A DNA stretch of 64,000 nucleotides from Saccharothrix deserti (GTDB lineage: Bacteria > Actinomycetota > Actinomycetes > Mycobacteriales > Pseudonocardiaceae). The notes under the pieces are model-generated. The model was not told where the DNA came from, searched no databases, and saw only the letters and a list, made by a program, of their open reading frames with translations. The position numbers were made by a program, and so were the translations under genes. Position 1 is the first letter of the stretch. Each line of letters begins with the position of its first letter. The stretch is from NCBI RefSeq assembly GCF_009769385.1, contig NZ_VKAB01000039.1:23391-87390 (forward strand). Reading direction: 5' to 3'. Shown here in pieces: positions 50,326 through 58,481 of the stretch.

Positions 50326-52128
50326 TCACCGGCCGACGAAGAACGGGATGTAAGCCGAGGTGGGGCTGGTCTCGGCGGACGTGCCGAACATCCGGACCTC
50401 GATCATGTGCGGCCCGAGGGACATCTCGCCGGTGTTCAGCGCGAACCGGTACCGCCCGGCGATCCCGGGCCCTCCGGACGCGGTCGGCACCACGGCCACC
50501 CGCTCGTCGTCCACCCGCACGCTGAACCCGGCCAGCCCGGCCAGCGCCACCCCCGGCTGCCCTTCCAGCTCCAGGTCGAACACCATCCGCCCGCGCTGCA
50601 CCGCCGCACCCTCCGGCACGGTCCGGCCGCTCGCGTCGAGCACCGTGCCGCTCGCCCGCGCCAACTCCGGCTCTTGATCGAGCAACGGCATCGGGCGGGT
50701 GAACGGCGGCGGATCAGGGACCGACCCGGTCAGCTCCAGGTCGACGTGCGTCGCCTGCACCCGCAGCCCGGTCAGCAACGTGACGACCAGGTTCCCCGCC
50801 GCGCCGATCCGCAACGCCTCCACCGGCAGGTCCGCCACCAGCGGGTACGCCACACCGGGCCGCCACGGCGCCCCCGCCAACGCGGGCCGCAGCGGCACCA
50901 CGACCCCCGCCGCCGACAAGCTGAACGACGGCGCTTCCGGTGACGTGTCCGAGTGCAGCAACGCCATCCGCAACTGCCCGCCGGTCACACCGGGCAACGA
51001 CTCCACCGGCCCGGGGGGAGGAGTGGACACCGCGACCGCGACCGCGACCGGCGGCCCCGGCACCCAAGCCGGCGCCGCCGCCTCCACCGCGTCGAACGCG
51101 ATCAGGCTGACCGCCGCCCGCTGCCCGGTCGGCCCGGAGACGGACACCAGCGCCGTCGCCTCACGCCACCCCGGCACCGCCGGACTGGTCGCCACCACGT
51201 CACCGTCGAACACGACCCGCGCGCCGTCACGCCGCAGCACGAGTTCCCACCGGTGGCTGATCCCCGTCTCCAACGCGGGCACCGCGCGCACCGTCGAGGT
51301 CGGCGTCCCGGCGGGCACGACCACCTGCACGGACGTCGTCCCGGCACTCGTCGCCACCCGCAGCCGCACCGTGTCCGGCGGCAACGCGTCACCGCTGACC
51401 AGCGACACCGGCCCCGGCACGAGGTCCAGCATCAGCTCGCCGTCAGCGCCGGGCGCGTCGGTCTCCACCACGAACCGGCCGAGCTCGTCGGCGTCGTGGA
51501 GCACGAACGGCGTCCGCGACCGCAACGTCGCCGGCGCCGCCGCGCAGTTGCTGGTGAGCACCAACCGCCGCCCGTCCTCGTCCTGACCGGGCGCGGCCCG
51601 TGCGCAGTTGCCCCGGGACACCAGCCGCCACCGCGTCGGGTCGGGCGCGTCGGACTGGTCGAACCGGTCCTCCAACGCGTAGTCGTCGGCGGGGAGCCCG
51701 TGCGGTGTCCCCGAGGACTTCGCGGGTGCGGACCGCTGCCCGAACGCGTCCACGGCGTACACCTCGACCACGTACGCTTGCTCGTCCTTCAGCCCGTCGA
51801 TCTGGATGACCGGCTGCGTGATCAACCTGCCGTGGTCGAGCCGGTCCGTGCCCCACCGCACCTCGTAACCGGGCGCGTCGCCGGTCCACCGCAGCTGCAA
51901 CCGCCGAGGTCCGGACGACACGGTCAACCCGCGGGGCTGCTCCGGCGGCGGCCCGGCGGTGGGCACCAGCACGCCCTCGGCGGCGTACGGCTCCAGTGAC
52001 GTCGGAGGCGGCGCGGACACGCTCGTCGCGGTGATCGGATCGCCGACGCCGGTGGTCCGCAGCACCGCGATCACCCCGCCGAACAGCACCACACCGGCGG
52101 CGATGAGGGCGATCCGGCGACGGTCCAT
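50326..52128 (-). CDS. membrane-anchored fibronectin type III-like protein (paralogue 1)
   Basis: This 600-aa protein has an N-terminal anchor (RRRIALIAAGVVLFGGVIAV) after MD. An FN3-like domain lies at about residues 65-145 (RGLTVSSGPRRLQLRWTGDA; YVVEVYAVDAFGQRSAPAKS). A lectin/glucanase-like beta-sandwich lies at about 150-350 (HRWELVLRRDGARVVFDGDV) and a beta-rich C-terminal domain follows. The C-terminal half should be outside the cell. The next gene upstream is a paralogue with the same layout, so a duplication. Function unknown. Confidence 0.65.
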   Translation of the reverse strand: MDRRRIALIAAGVVLFGGVIAVLRTTGVGDPITATSVSAPPPTSLEPYAAEGVLVPTAGPPPEQPRGLTVSSGPRRLQLRWTGDAPGYEVRWGTDRLDHGRLITQPVIQIDGLKDEQAYVVEVYAVDAFGQRSAPAKSSGTPHGLPADDYALEDRFDQSDAPDPTRWRLVSRGNCARAAPGQDEDGRRLVLTSNCAAAPATLRSRTPFVLHDADELGRFVVETDAPGADGELMLDLVPGPVSLVSGDALPPDTVRLRVATSAGTTSVQVVVPAGTPTSTVRAVPALETGISHRWELVLRRDGARVVFDGDVVATSPAVPGWREATALVSVSGPTGQRAAVSLIAFDAVEAAAPAWVPGPPVAVAVAVSTPPPGPVESLPGVTGGQLRMALLHSDTSPEAPSFSLSAAGVVVPLRPALAGAPWRPGVAYPLVADLPVEALRIGAAGNLVVTLLTGLRVQATHVDLELTGSVPDPPPFTRPMPLLDQEPELARASGTVLDASGRTVPEGAAVQRGRMVFDLELEGQPGVALAGLAGFSVRVDDERVAVVPTASGGPGIAGRYRFALNTGEMSLGPHMIEVRMFGTSAETSPTSAYIPFFVGR

Positions 52129-52195
52129 GGCGTCAAGCTAGGTCGCGCGGTGATCAGCGTCACTACGTTGTTGCGGACCCGAGACCAACGCGGAC

Positions 52196-53953
52196 CTACA
52201 AGGGTCGGATGTCGAAGGTCTGCTCCTGCGATCGCACCTCTCGGCGTTCGTCCACCGGGAGTACCCGCACCGCGAACTCGTGACGTCCCGTCGGCACGTC
52301 GTCCAGGCTCACCAGGAACTCGTGCCGCCCGCCCGCCGACCCGTTCGTGGGCAGCACGGCGATCCGGTCACCGTCGAGATCCACCTCCAGGCCCTTGATC
52401 GCGGCGATCTCGCGCACTTCCGCGTGGGGCAGCTCGACCGTCACGCGTGCCTTGCCGCCTCGCGGGAAGTTCGCGCCGCTCGCGGACTCGTGCAGCACGG
52501 ACAGCGTCGGCGCGGGCACCCGCGGGTCGGGGTGCGCGCGGTCGGTGAGCCGGGGCAGCGGACGGCGGGTGTCCTGGCCGTCGGCGACGACGACGTGCGA
52601 CTCGTACACGGTGACGTTGCCGTCGGAACGCAGCCGCAGCTTGGGGTTCGAGTCCGGTGACGGCAGCGGGAAGTCGGCGTAGACCACGGACGCGCGGGAC
52701 GGGTGGAGCTCCTGGTTCGGCGTCATGAACACCGCCGGCGCGGATCGCGTGCCCAGCTCCACGGTGATCGGCGCGGTCCGTTCGGCCACCACGGACGCGA
52801 CCACGCGCACCGAGGACGCGTTGTGCAGCACCGGGTCCGGCAGGTTGCCCATGGACGCCGCGCCGCCCTCCCTGACGCTCGGCCCGAGCGTCACCACGGC
52901 CGCGGGCACGGGGCTGTCCGGCGCGCCGCCCATGGCGAACGTGTCCACCAGCGTGTGCTGGGCCTGGCGGAACACCAGGCGTGGCCGGGCGACCGTCCAC
53001 GGCACCGTCCCCGGTGCACTCGCGACCTCGACGCCGTCGCGCAACGCCACCACCCGGTCGGGCCGCACGCGCAGCTCCCAGCGGTGCCGGACGCCCGGCG
53101 TCGGCGGCGGGAACGTGCCGGTGACCAGGTCGGCGGCCGGCACGCCGCCGCCCACGTCGAAGTACGCGTTGAACGGCGTGACGCGCAGGACGACGGCGCC
53201 CGGCGGGAACGGTTCGACCAGGTGACCCAGGTCGTGGAACGGCTCGGGCACCAGGGCGATCCTCAGCTCGCTGTCACCGCGCCCGTGGCCGATCGGACCG
53301 TCGGTGGTGAGCACGACCCGGCCGACCGCGCCGTCCCCGGCGGGCATGCCGAGCCGCACCGGCACGTTCGACTGCAGGTCGACGCGGTCGCAGGTGATCT
53401 CCAGCCGCTTGCCGTTGAGCGGGCGCAGGCCGAGGCAGTCGGTGTTGCCGCCGTCGAAGACCCGCCACCGGCGCGGGGCCAGCGCCTCCGGGCCGTCGAA
53501 CAGGTCGATCGGCATCACCAGCCCGGCGAGCCACGCGTCGTTGTACAGGAGCCGGGGCACGGCCCGCGCGGTGGCGGGTTCGGACCGGTTGCCCATCGCG
53601 TCGAGCGCGCGGACCTCGACCTCGACGTCGGCGTTCGCGTCCAGGTCGCTCAGCTCGGTCTCGGTGCCCTGCACCAGGCGGGTCCGGCCGCCCCAACGGA
53701 CTTCGAAGCCGCCGTAGCCGAGGCCTCCGGTGGCCGTCCAGTTCGCGCGCAGGCTGGTGCGGTCGAGGGCGGTCAGGGTCAGGTCGGAGGGTGTGACCAG
53801 CCGTTGGGTGTCGGGGACGTACTCGACCTTCTCGTCCAGGAACCGCTCGAACGCCCGCGGCGGCGGGGGAGCGGATTCGTTGCGCAGCACCACGACCGCT
53901 CCGCCGAGGAGCGCGAGGCCCCCGACCACGGCGATGAGTTTGCGACGCTGCAC
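52196..53953 (-). CDS. membrane-anchored fibronectin type III-like protein (paralogue 2)
   Basis: This 585-aa protein has the same order as its neighbour: anchor (RRKLIAVVGGLALLGGAVVV), FN3-like domain (SDLTLTALDRTSLRANWTAT; VEVEVRALDAMGNRSEPATA), lectin-like domain (RHRWELRVRPDRVVALRDGV) and a C-terminal domain with DGDRIAVLPTNGSAGGRHEF. GTG start at 53953. It is transcribed towards paralogue 1 with a 67-base gap, so the two are probably one operon. Confidence 0.65.
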   Translation of the reverse strand: MQRRKLIAVVGGLALLGGAVVVLRNESAPPPPRAFERFLDEKVEYVPDTQRLVTPSDLTLTALDRTSLRANWTATGGLGYGGFEVRWGGRTRLVQGTETELSDLDANADVEVEVRALDAMGNRSEPATARAVPRLLYNDAWLAGLVMPIDLFDGPEALAPRRWRVFDGGNTDCLGLRPLNGKRLEITCDRVDLQSNVPVRLGMPAGDGAVGRVVLTTDGPIGHGRGDSELRIALVPEPFHDLGHLVEPFPPGAVVLRVTPFNAYFDVGGGVPAADLVTGTFPPPTPGVRHRWELRVRPDRVVALRDGVEVASAPGTVPWTVARPRLVFRQAQHTLVDTFAMGGAPDSPVPAAVVTLGPSVREGGAASMGNLPDPVLHNASSVRVVASVVAERTAPITVELGTRSAPAVFMTPNQELHPSRASVVYADFPLPSPDSNPKLRLRSDGNVTVYESHVVVADGQDTRRPLPRLTDRAHPDPRVPAPTLSVLHESASGANFPRGGKARVTVELPHAEVREIAAIKGLEVDLDGDRIAVLPTNGSAGGRHEFLVSLDDVPTGRHEFAVRVLPVDERREVRSQEQTFDIRPL

Positions 53954-53962
53954 CGGTGAACC

Positions 53963-54922
53963 CTATGGGGTGCGCGCGAGTGCGGTTGTGCCGTTCAGAC
54001 CAACGATCCGGCCTCCGCGTGAACCGAGGTCGCGCAGGGTCCGCAGGGCGTCGGGCGCGGTCAGGTCGATGGTCAGATCGGTGTGCTCGGGCTGGTTCTG
54101 CAGCGCCAGGCGGGCGGCGTGACCTGCTTCGATGGTCTTGGCCAGACCGCCGGTCGAGGCGAGCGAGCCGCGGGCCGCGCCGAGCCTGCCCAGCGCGTCG
54201 TCCACCGCGTCGAGGAGCGCGCTTCGGTTGCCCTCGCACATCGCGCGGACCAGTTCCGGTCGGCTGCCGGCGACGCGCGTGCCGTCGCCGAACGAGCCCG
54301 CGGCCAGCGACAGGGCCAGCGGTCCGCCGTCCGCGCCGACGCTGGCCAGCACGGCGGCGAGCAGGTGCGGCAGGTGCGAGATGCGGGCCACCGCGGCGTC
54401 GTGTGCCAGGGCGGTGGTGGGGACGACGTGCGCTTTCGCGGCCAGGGCGAGTTCGGTGACGTCGGTGAGGACGTCCAGGTCGGCGTCGTCCTCGGCGGTG
54501 ACGACCCAGGCGGCGTTCTCGAAGAGGTCGGCGCGGCCGGCGGGCCAGCCGGAGGCGGACGTGCCCGCCATGGGGTGGCCGCCGACGTACCGGGCGTGCG
54601 GCGCGACCCGGTCGACCAGGTCGGCGACCGGGCCCTTGACGCTGACCACGTCGGTGAGCCGGACGCCTTCGGGGAGGGCGCGCAGCACTTCTTCCACAGC
54701 CGGCAGCGGAACGGCCACGACGACGAGCGCGTCGTGTACGCGCGCGCGTTCGAGTGCCGTGGCGAGGTCGACCACGTCGTAGCCGTCCTGCCCGGCGGCC
54801 TCGGCGTCCTGGACCGAAGCGGTCGCGCCCCAGGTCACGCGCCCCGCGGCGGCTGCCGCGCGCAGCACCGAACCACCGATCAACCCGAGCCCGACCACGC
54901 AGACGCTTCGCACGGCGCCCAT
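53963..54922 (-). CDS. tyrA: prephenate dehydrogenase
   Basis: This 319-aa protein has the NAD-binding start VCVVGLGLIGGSVLRAAAAA, the conserved YVGGHPMAGTSASGWPAGR in the active site, and the helical C-terminal domain (DAAVARISHLPHLLAAVLAS; SLAAGSFGDGTRVAGSRPEL). It converts prephenate to 4-hydroxyphenylpyruvate in tyrosine synthesis. The frame ends 10 bases before paralogue 2 starts on the same strand, so tyrA may be transcribed with the FN3 genes. Confidence 0.88.
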   Translation of the reverse strand: MGAVRSVCVVGLGLIGGSVLRAAAAAGRVTWGATASVQDAEAAGQDGYDVVDLATALERARVHDALVVVAVPLPAVEEVLRALPEGVRLTDVVSVKGPVADLVDRVAPHARYVGGHPMAGTSASGWPAGRADLFENAAWVVTAEDDADLDVLTDVTELALAAKAHVVPTTALAHDAAVARISHLPHLLAAVLASVGADGGPLALSLAAGSFGDGTRVAGSRPELVRAMCEGNRSALLDAVDDALGRLGAARGSLASTGGLAKTIEAGHAARLALQNQPEHTDLTIDLTAPDALRTLRDLGSRGGRIVGLNGTTALARTP

Positions 54923-55093
54923 CCTGCCGGCGCGGACCCCTACCCCCTATTTGTCCACAGGACAGGAGTTGTCCACAGATCGCGGAACGCCCATCGCGTT
55001 CCCCTCGCCGCCCCGGCAAGGTCGAGGCCATGAACACCACCACAGCCCCGACCCGGCCGCACCTCCGGACGCGCCTGACCCGGCCTACCCGGC

Positions 55094-56329
55094 TTACCGC
55101 AAGGCGTCCAACGCGAACGCGGTGTAGACGACGACTCCGTGCTCCATGGCGGCTTCGTCGAAGAGCACCCGGCTCGAGTGGTTGGGCTCCGCCTGGGCCA
55201 ACTCGACCCCACGCGGGCACGCGCCGAGGAAGCCGATCGCGCCCGGCACCCGTTGCAGCACGTAGGAGAAGTCCTCGGCGCCCATCAACGGGTCTTCCAT
55301 GTGGCCCGCCCAACGCGCGCCGAGGGCCGCCGTCGTGACGTCCACGACGTGCGGGCCGACGGCGGCGTCGTTCACCGTGACCGGGTAGCCGGGCACGATC
55401 TCCACTGCGGCCGTGCAGCCGTGCGCGGCGGCCACGTGCTTGGCGACCTGCTGGAGCTCGCGGTGCACGAGCTTCCTCGTGTTCTCGGACAGCGTCCGGA
55501 TGGTGCCCTCGACCAGGGCCGTCTCCGGGATGATGTTGGTGGTCGTGCCCGCGACGATCTTGGTGACGGAGACCACGGCGGGCTGGTGCACGCTGATCCG
55601 CCTGGCGACCATCGTCTGGAGCGCGCCGACCATGGCGGCGGCCGACGGCACGGGGTCGGTCGTGTCGTGCGGGATGCCGCCGTGACCACCGCGGCCCTTC
55701 ACGGTGATGTGGAAGGTGTCCGCCGAGGCCATCGTGGGGCCGGAGCGGGAGACGACGACGCCGGACTGGAGCGTCGAGGTGATGTGCAGGGCGAACGCCT
55801 TCTCCACCGGCGTGCCCGCCGCGTCCAGCACACCCTCGTCGATCATGTGCCGGGCGCCGTGCTGGCCCTCCTCGCCGGGTTGGAACATGAACACGACCTG
55901 ACCGGCCAGTGCCTCCCGGCGGGAGGACAGCAGGCGTGCGGAGGAGGCGAGCATCGCGACGTGCGTGTCGTGACCGCAGGCGTGCATGGAGCCGTCGATC
56001 TCGGAGGAGTAGGCCAGGCCCGTCTCCTCCTGGAGCGGCAGCGCGTCCATGTCGCCGCGCAGCAGCACGGTCGGTCCTGGCTTGCCGCCGCGCAGCACCG
56101 CGGTGACCGAGCTGCTGGACGTGCCGGTGGTCACCTCGACGGGCAGGCCGGACAGCGCGTGCTTGATCGCGGCCTGGGTCGCGGGCAGGTCCAAACCCTG
56201 CTCCGGGTGCCGGTGCACTTGCCGTCGCAACGCCACTGTCCTGGGCTGGAGGGCTCGGGCGGCCTCCACCAACCCGGTGAACCGGGGTTCGGGGGCGGTC
56301 GTCTGGGCGTTCGGCAGAGTTGTGCTCAT
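55094..56329 (-). CDS. M20 family amidohydrolase
   Basis: This 411-aa protein is an M20D-type amidohydrolase: LRRQVHRHPEQGLDLPATQA, VLLRGDMDALPLQEETG (metal-binding Asp), SMHACGHDTHVAMLASSARL, VFMFQPGEEGQHGARHMIDE (catalytic Glu), and the C-terminal EDPLMGAEDFSYVLQ and NHSSRVLFDEAAMEHG. Such enzymes hydrolyse N-acyl amino acids or hippurate-like substrates. ATG 56329 starts MSTTLPNAQ; upstream in-frame residues are not conserved-looking. Confidence 0.88.
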   Translation of the reverse strand: MSTTLPNAQTTAPEPRFTGLVEAARALQPRTVALRRQVHRHPEQGLDLPATQAAIKHALSGLPVEVTTGTSSSSVTAVLRGGKPGPTVLLRGDMDALPLQEETGLAYSSEIDGSMHACGHDTHVAMLASSARLLSSRREALAGQVVFMFQPGEEGQHGARHMIDEGVLDAAGTPVEKAFALHITSTLQSGVVVSRSGPTMASADTFHITVKGRGGHGGIPHDTTDPVPSAAAMVGALQTMVARRISVHQPAVVSVTKIVAGTTTNIIPETALVEGTIRTLSENTRKLVHRELQQVAKHVAAAHGCTAAVEIVPGYPVTVNDAAVGPHVVDVTTAALGARWAGHMEDPLMGAEDFSYVLQRVPGAIGFLGACPRGVELAQAEPNHSSRVLFDEAAMEHGVVVYTAFALDALR

Positions 56330-56418
56330 CCCTCGATAGTGGCATCGCACGGCCCCGCGTGCCTGTAGCCGAGGCCCCCGTGCTACCGGGTGCACGGGTG
56401 TGGCCCTACGGTGTGCAC

Positions 56419-56907
56419 ATGGCACACCAGGAGCCGGTCAACGGCTTCGCTGTCGCGGTGGTTCGTGAAGACGGCCGCTGGCGGTGCAGCAAGATGGACA
56501 GCTCAGCGCTGTCGGAGCTCGACGCGGCCATCACGGAACTGCGCCAGCTGCGTTCGACAGGTGCCGTCTTCGGGTTGCTGGCGGTGGACGACGAGTTCTT
56601 CATCGTCCTGCGCCCGGTGCCCGGCGGGGTGTCCCTGCTGCTGTCCGACGCGGCCGCCGCACTCGACTACGACATCGCCGCCGACGTCCTCGACCTCCTG
56701 CGGGTGGACCCGCCGGACGAGGAGGACGACGAGCTGTGGCCGGAGGGTGACCTGGCGGTGCTGGCCGACCTGGGCATGCCGCAGCACGAGATGCAGGTGA
56801 TCGTGGACGAGGTCGACCTCTACCCCGACGAGCAGCTGCAGATGATCGCGCAGCGCTGCGGCTTCGGCGACGAGTTCACCAAACTGCTGGACAGCATCCA
56901 GGCGTGA
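56419..56907 (+). CDS. tRNA adenosine deaminase-associated protein
   Basis: This 162-aa acidic protein (FAVAVVREDGRWRCSKMDSS; AVFGLLAVDDEFFIVLRPVP; DPPDEEDDELWPEGDLAVLA; RCGFGDEFTKLLDS) matches the small actinobacterial proteins encoded directly before tadA. The stop overlaps the tadA start by GTGA, indicating coupled synthesis. Its role is unknown. Confidence 0.8.
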   Translation: MAHQEPVNGFAVAVVREDGRWRCSKMDSSALSELDAAITELRQLRSTGAVFGLLAVDDEFFIVLRPVPGGVSLLLSDAAAALDYDIAADVLDLLRVDPPDEEDDELWPEGDLAVLADLGMPQHEMQVIVDEVDLYPDEQLQMIAQRCGFGDEFTKLLDSIQA

Positions 56908-57365
56908 CGGGCCGAGTGCGGGACGAGGACCTGGTCGAAGCGGCCCTGGAGGTCGCCGCCCTGGCGCCGAGAACCGGCGACATCCCGATCGGCGCCGTCG
57001 TCTACGGACCGGACGGCGCCGAGTTGGCCAGAGCCTGCAACGCCAGGGAAGCCCTCGGCGACCCGACCGCGCACGCCGAGGTCCTGGCCCTCCGCGCCGC
57101 CGCCGCGGCCTACGGCGACGGCTGGCGGCTGAACGGCTGCACCCTGGCCGTGACGGTCGAGCCGTGCACGATGTGCGCGGGCGCCCTGGTCCTGGCACGA
57201 GTGTCACGCGTCGTCTTCGGAGCCTGGGAACCACGCACCGGCGCGGTCGGCTCCCTGTGGGACGTAGTCCGCGACCGCCGCCTCAACCACCGACCGGAAG
57301 TGGTCGGCGGCGTCCTGGAAGAGCGCTGCGCCGCCCTGATGGAGTCGTTCTTCGCCGACATGTGA
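56904..57365 (+). CDS. tadA: tRNA-specific adenosine deaminase
   Basis: This 153-aa cytidine deaminase-fold enzyme has the zinc motif HAEV (DPTAHAEVLALRAAA) with the catalytic Glu, and PCTMCAG with two Cys ligands (VTVEPCTMCAGALVLARVSR). It deaminates A34 to inosine in tRNA-Arg(ACG); that tRNA is at 11680 in this window. A tRNA-Ser gene follows. Confidence 0.92.
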   Translation: MTGRVRDEDLVEAALEVAALAPRTGDIPIGAVVYGPDGAELARACNAREALGDPTAHAEVLALRAAAAAYGDGWRLNGCTLAVTVEPCTMCAGALVLARVSRVVFGAWEPRTGAVGSLWDVVRDRRLNHRPEVVGGVLEERCAALMESFFADM

Positions 57366-57462
57366 TGCCGTGCGCGGTTCTGTGTCGAGCCCGTGACCAG
57401 CCCCGACGTCACCGGCCACCCCCTGTTGGGCCCGAGGGTGACGGTCTTGTATTGTTCTCGGC

Positions 57463-57547
57463 GGTGGCGTGTCCGAGCGGCCGAAGGAGCACGCCTCGAA
57501 AGCGTGTGAGGTGCAAGCCTCCGTGGGTTCAAATCCCACCGCCACCG
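57463..57547 (+). tRNA. tRNA-Ser (anticodon CGA)
   Basis: The acceptor GGTGGCG pairs with CGCCACC. The anticodon stem-loop CACGC-CTCGAAA-GCGTG gives CGA. The long variable arm and T arm (GTGGG-TTCAAAT-CCCAC) make a class II tRNA. Confidence 0.95.
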
Positions 57548-57553
57548 CAAGTC

Positions 57554-57587
57554 AGAGCCCCGCTCACCACCAGGTGAGCGGGGCTCT
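57554..57587 (+). terminator. terminator of tRNA-Ser(CGA)
   Basis: AGAGCCCCGCTCACC pairs perfectly (15 bp) with GGTGAGCGGGGCTCT. Confidence 0.8.
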
Positions 57588-57625
57588 TCCGCGTCCGGTC
57601 CCGGGTTTGAGGCGAAAGAGGGTCC

Positions 57626-58246
57626 ATGGCGTCACCGGCTGCCGACCAGGCCTACCAGCTCGTGCTCCGCGACCACATCCGCCCGTTGCTGAAAGCCGAA
57701 GGCTTCCGCGGCTCCTCGACCACCTGGCGACGTGAGTCCGAGCGCGGCGACTGGGCGATCGTGAACCTGCAGAGGTCCCGGCAGGCCGGCCGCGACGGCA
57801 TCTGGTTCACCGTCAACCTCGCGGTCGTCTCCCGCCCGTGGTGGGAGTGGATCAACGAGTACCACGGGCAGCGCCCCCTGCTACCCCGCGAAGCCTCCGG
57901 CTACTGGCGGACCAGGCTCGACGCGCCCGACGCCCTGTCGGCCGGCTACCGGTTCTGGTGGGCCGTCCACGACACCGCCTCGGCCCGCGCCTGCGGCCAG
58001 GACGCCGCCCGACAACTCGCCCGGACCGGCATCCCGGACCTGCTCGGCCGCCTGCCCCGAAGCGCCCAGTTCGCGTCCGCACGCGCCGGTCGCTTCCAGG
58101 GCGTTCCCCGCCGGTGGGATCAACGCGTCCCGCTCGCGATCCTGCTCGCCGACGACGGGCCCAGCCCCGAACTCGATCGACTGGCCGCCGATCTGGAGAG
58201 CGAAGGCGGCTACGAACAACTCGTCGCCCGGCTCCGAAACCGTTGA
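57626..58246 (+). CDS. DUF4304-like protein
   Basis: This 206-aa protein contains HIRPLLKAEGFRGSSTTWRR and DWAIVNLQRSRQAGRDGIWF, then TVNLAVVSRPWWEWI. This is the pattern of DUF4304 domains, which are found as stand-alone proteins of unknown function in actinomycetes and sometimes near polymorphic toxins. No toxin is seen nearby. Confidence 0.7.
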   Translation: MASPAADQAYQLVLRDHIRPLLKAEGFRGSSTTWRRESERGDWAIVNLQRSRQAGRDGIWFTVNLAVVSRPWWEWINEYHGQRPLLPREASGYWRTRLDAPDALSAGYRFWWAVHDTASARACGQDAARQLARTGIPDLLGRLPRSAQFASARAGRFQGVPRRWDQRVPLAILLADDGPSPELDRLAADLESEGGYEQLVARLRNR

Positions 58247-58259
58247 GCGGCACGCACAC

Positions 58260-58298
58260 GGGCGCCGATCCGGACCTCGTCAGGTCGGGCCGGCGCCC
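58260..58298. terminator. hairpin terminator after the DUF4304-like gene
   Basis: GGGCGCCG pairs with CGGCGCCC, with an inner GACCT/AGGTC stem. It begins 14 bases after the stop. Confidence 0.6.
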
Positions 58299-58371
58299 CT
58301 GTCGTGCGGGCCGTGCCCGTGCCGGCGCTGGGAGGGCCACCGGGAGGCACGGTCATGACCCTACCCTATGG

Positions 58372-58387
58372 TCGAACACACGTTCGA
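58372..58387. promoter_or_regulatory. perfect SOS (LexA) box
   Basis: TCGAACACACGTTCGA matches the actinobacterial LexA consensus TCGAAC-N4-GTTCGA exactly. It lies 95 bases before the nuclease start. Confidence 0.75.
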
Positions 58388-58481
58388 GTGAAGGGTAAAG
58401 GTCAACAGTTAGTGACGTTGTCTACCGTCGTTCACTCGATCCGGGGAGGATGCGCGCACCCGCCAATTACCGGAGGAACCG

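Noticed and set aside
55030..55093. Short plus-strand ORF starting MNTTTAPTRPHLRTRL in the gap between tyrA and the M20 gene
   Set aside because: It runs into antisense of the M20 gene with an Arg/Pro-rich composition and has no convincing ribosome binding site.
53274..56345. 1023-aa open frame on the minus strand
   Set aside because: It overlaps tyrA, the M20 gene and paralogue 2 in another frame. Its translation is Arg/Pro/Gly-rich without domains, so it is a high-GC shadow.
58388..58481. Pho boxes before the secreted nuclease
   Set aside because: Only one loose match (GTTCACTCGAT) is visible and no 11-bp direct repeat, so phosphate control is not supported.
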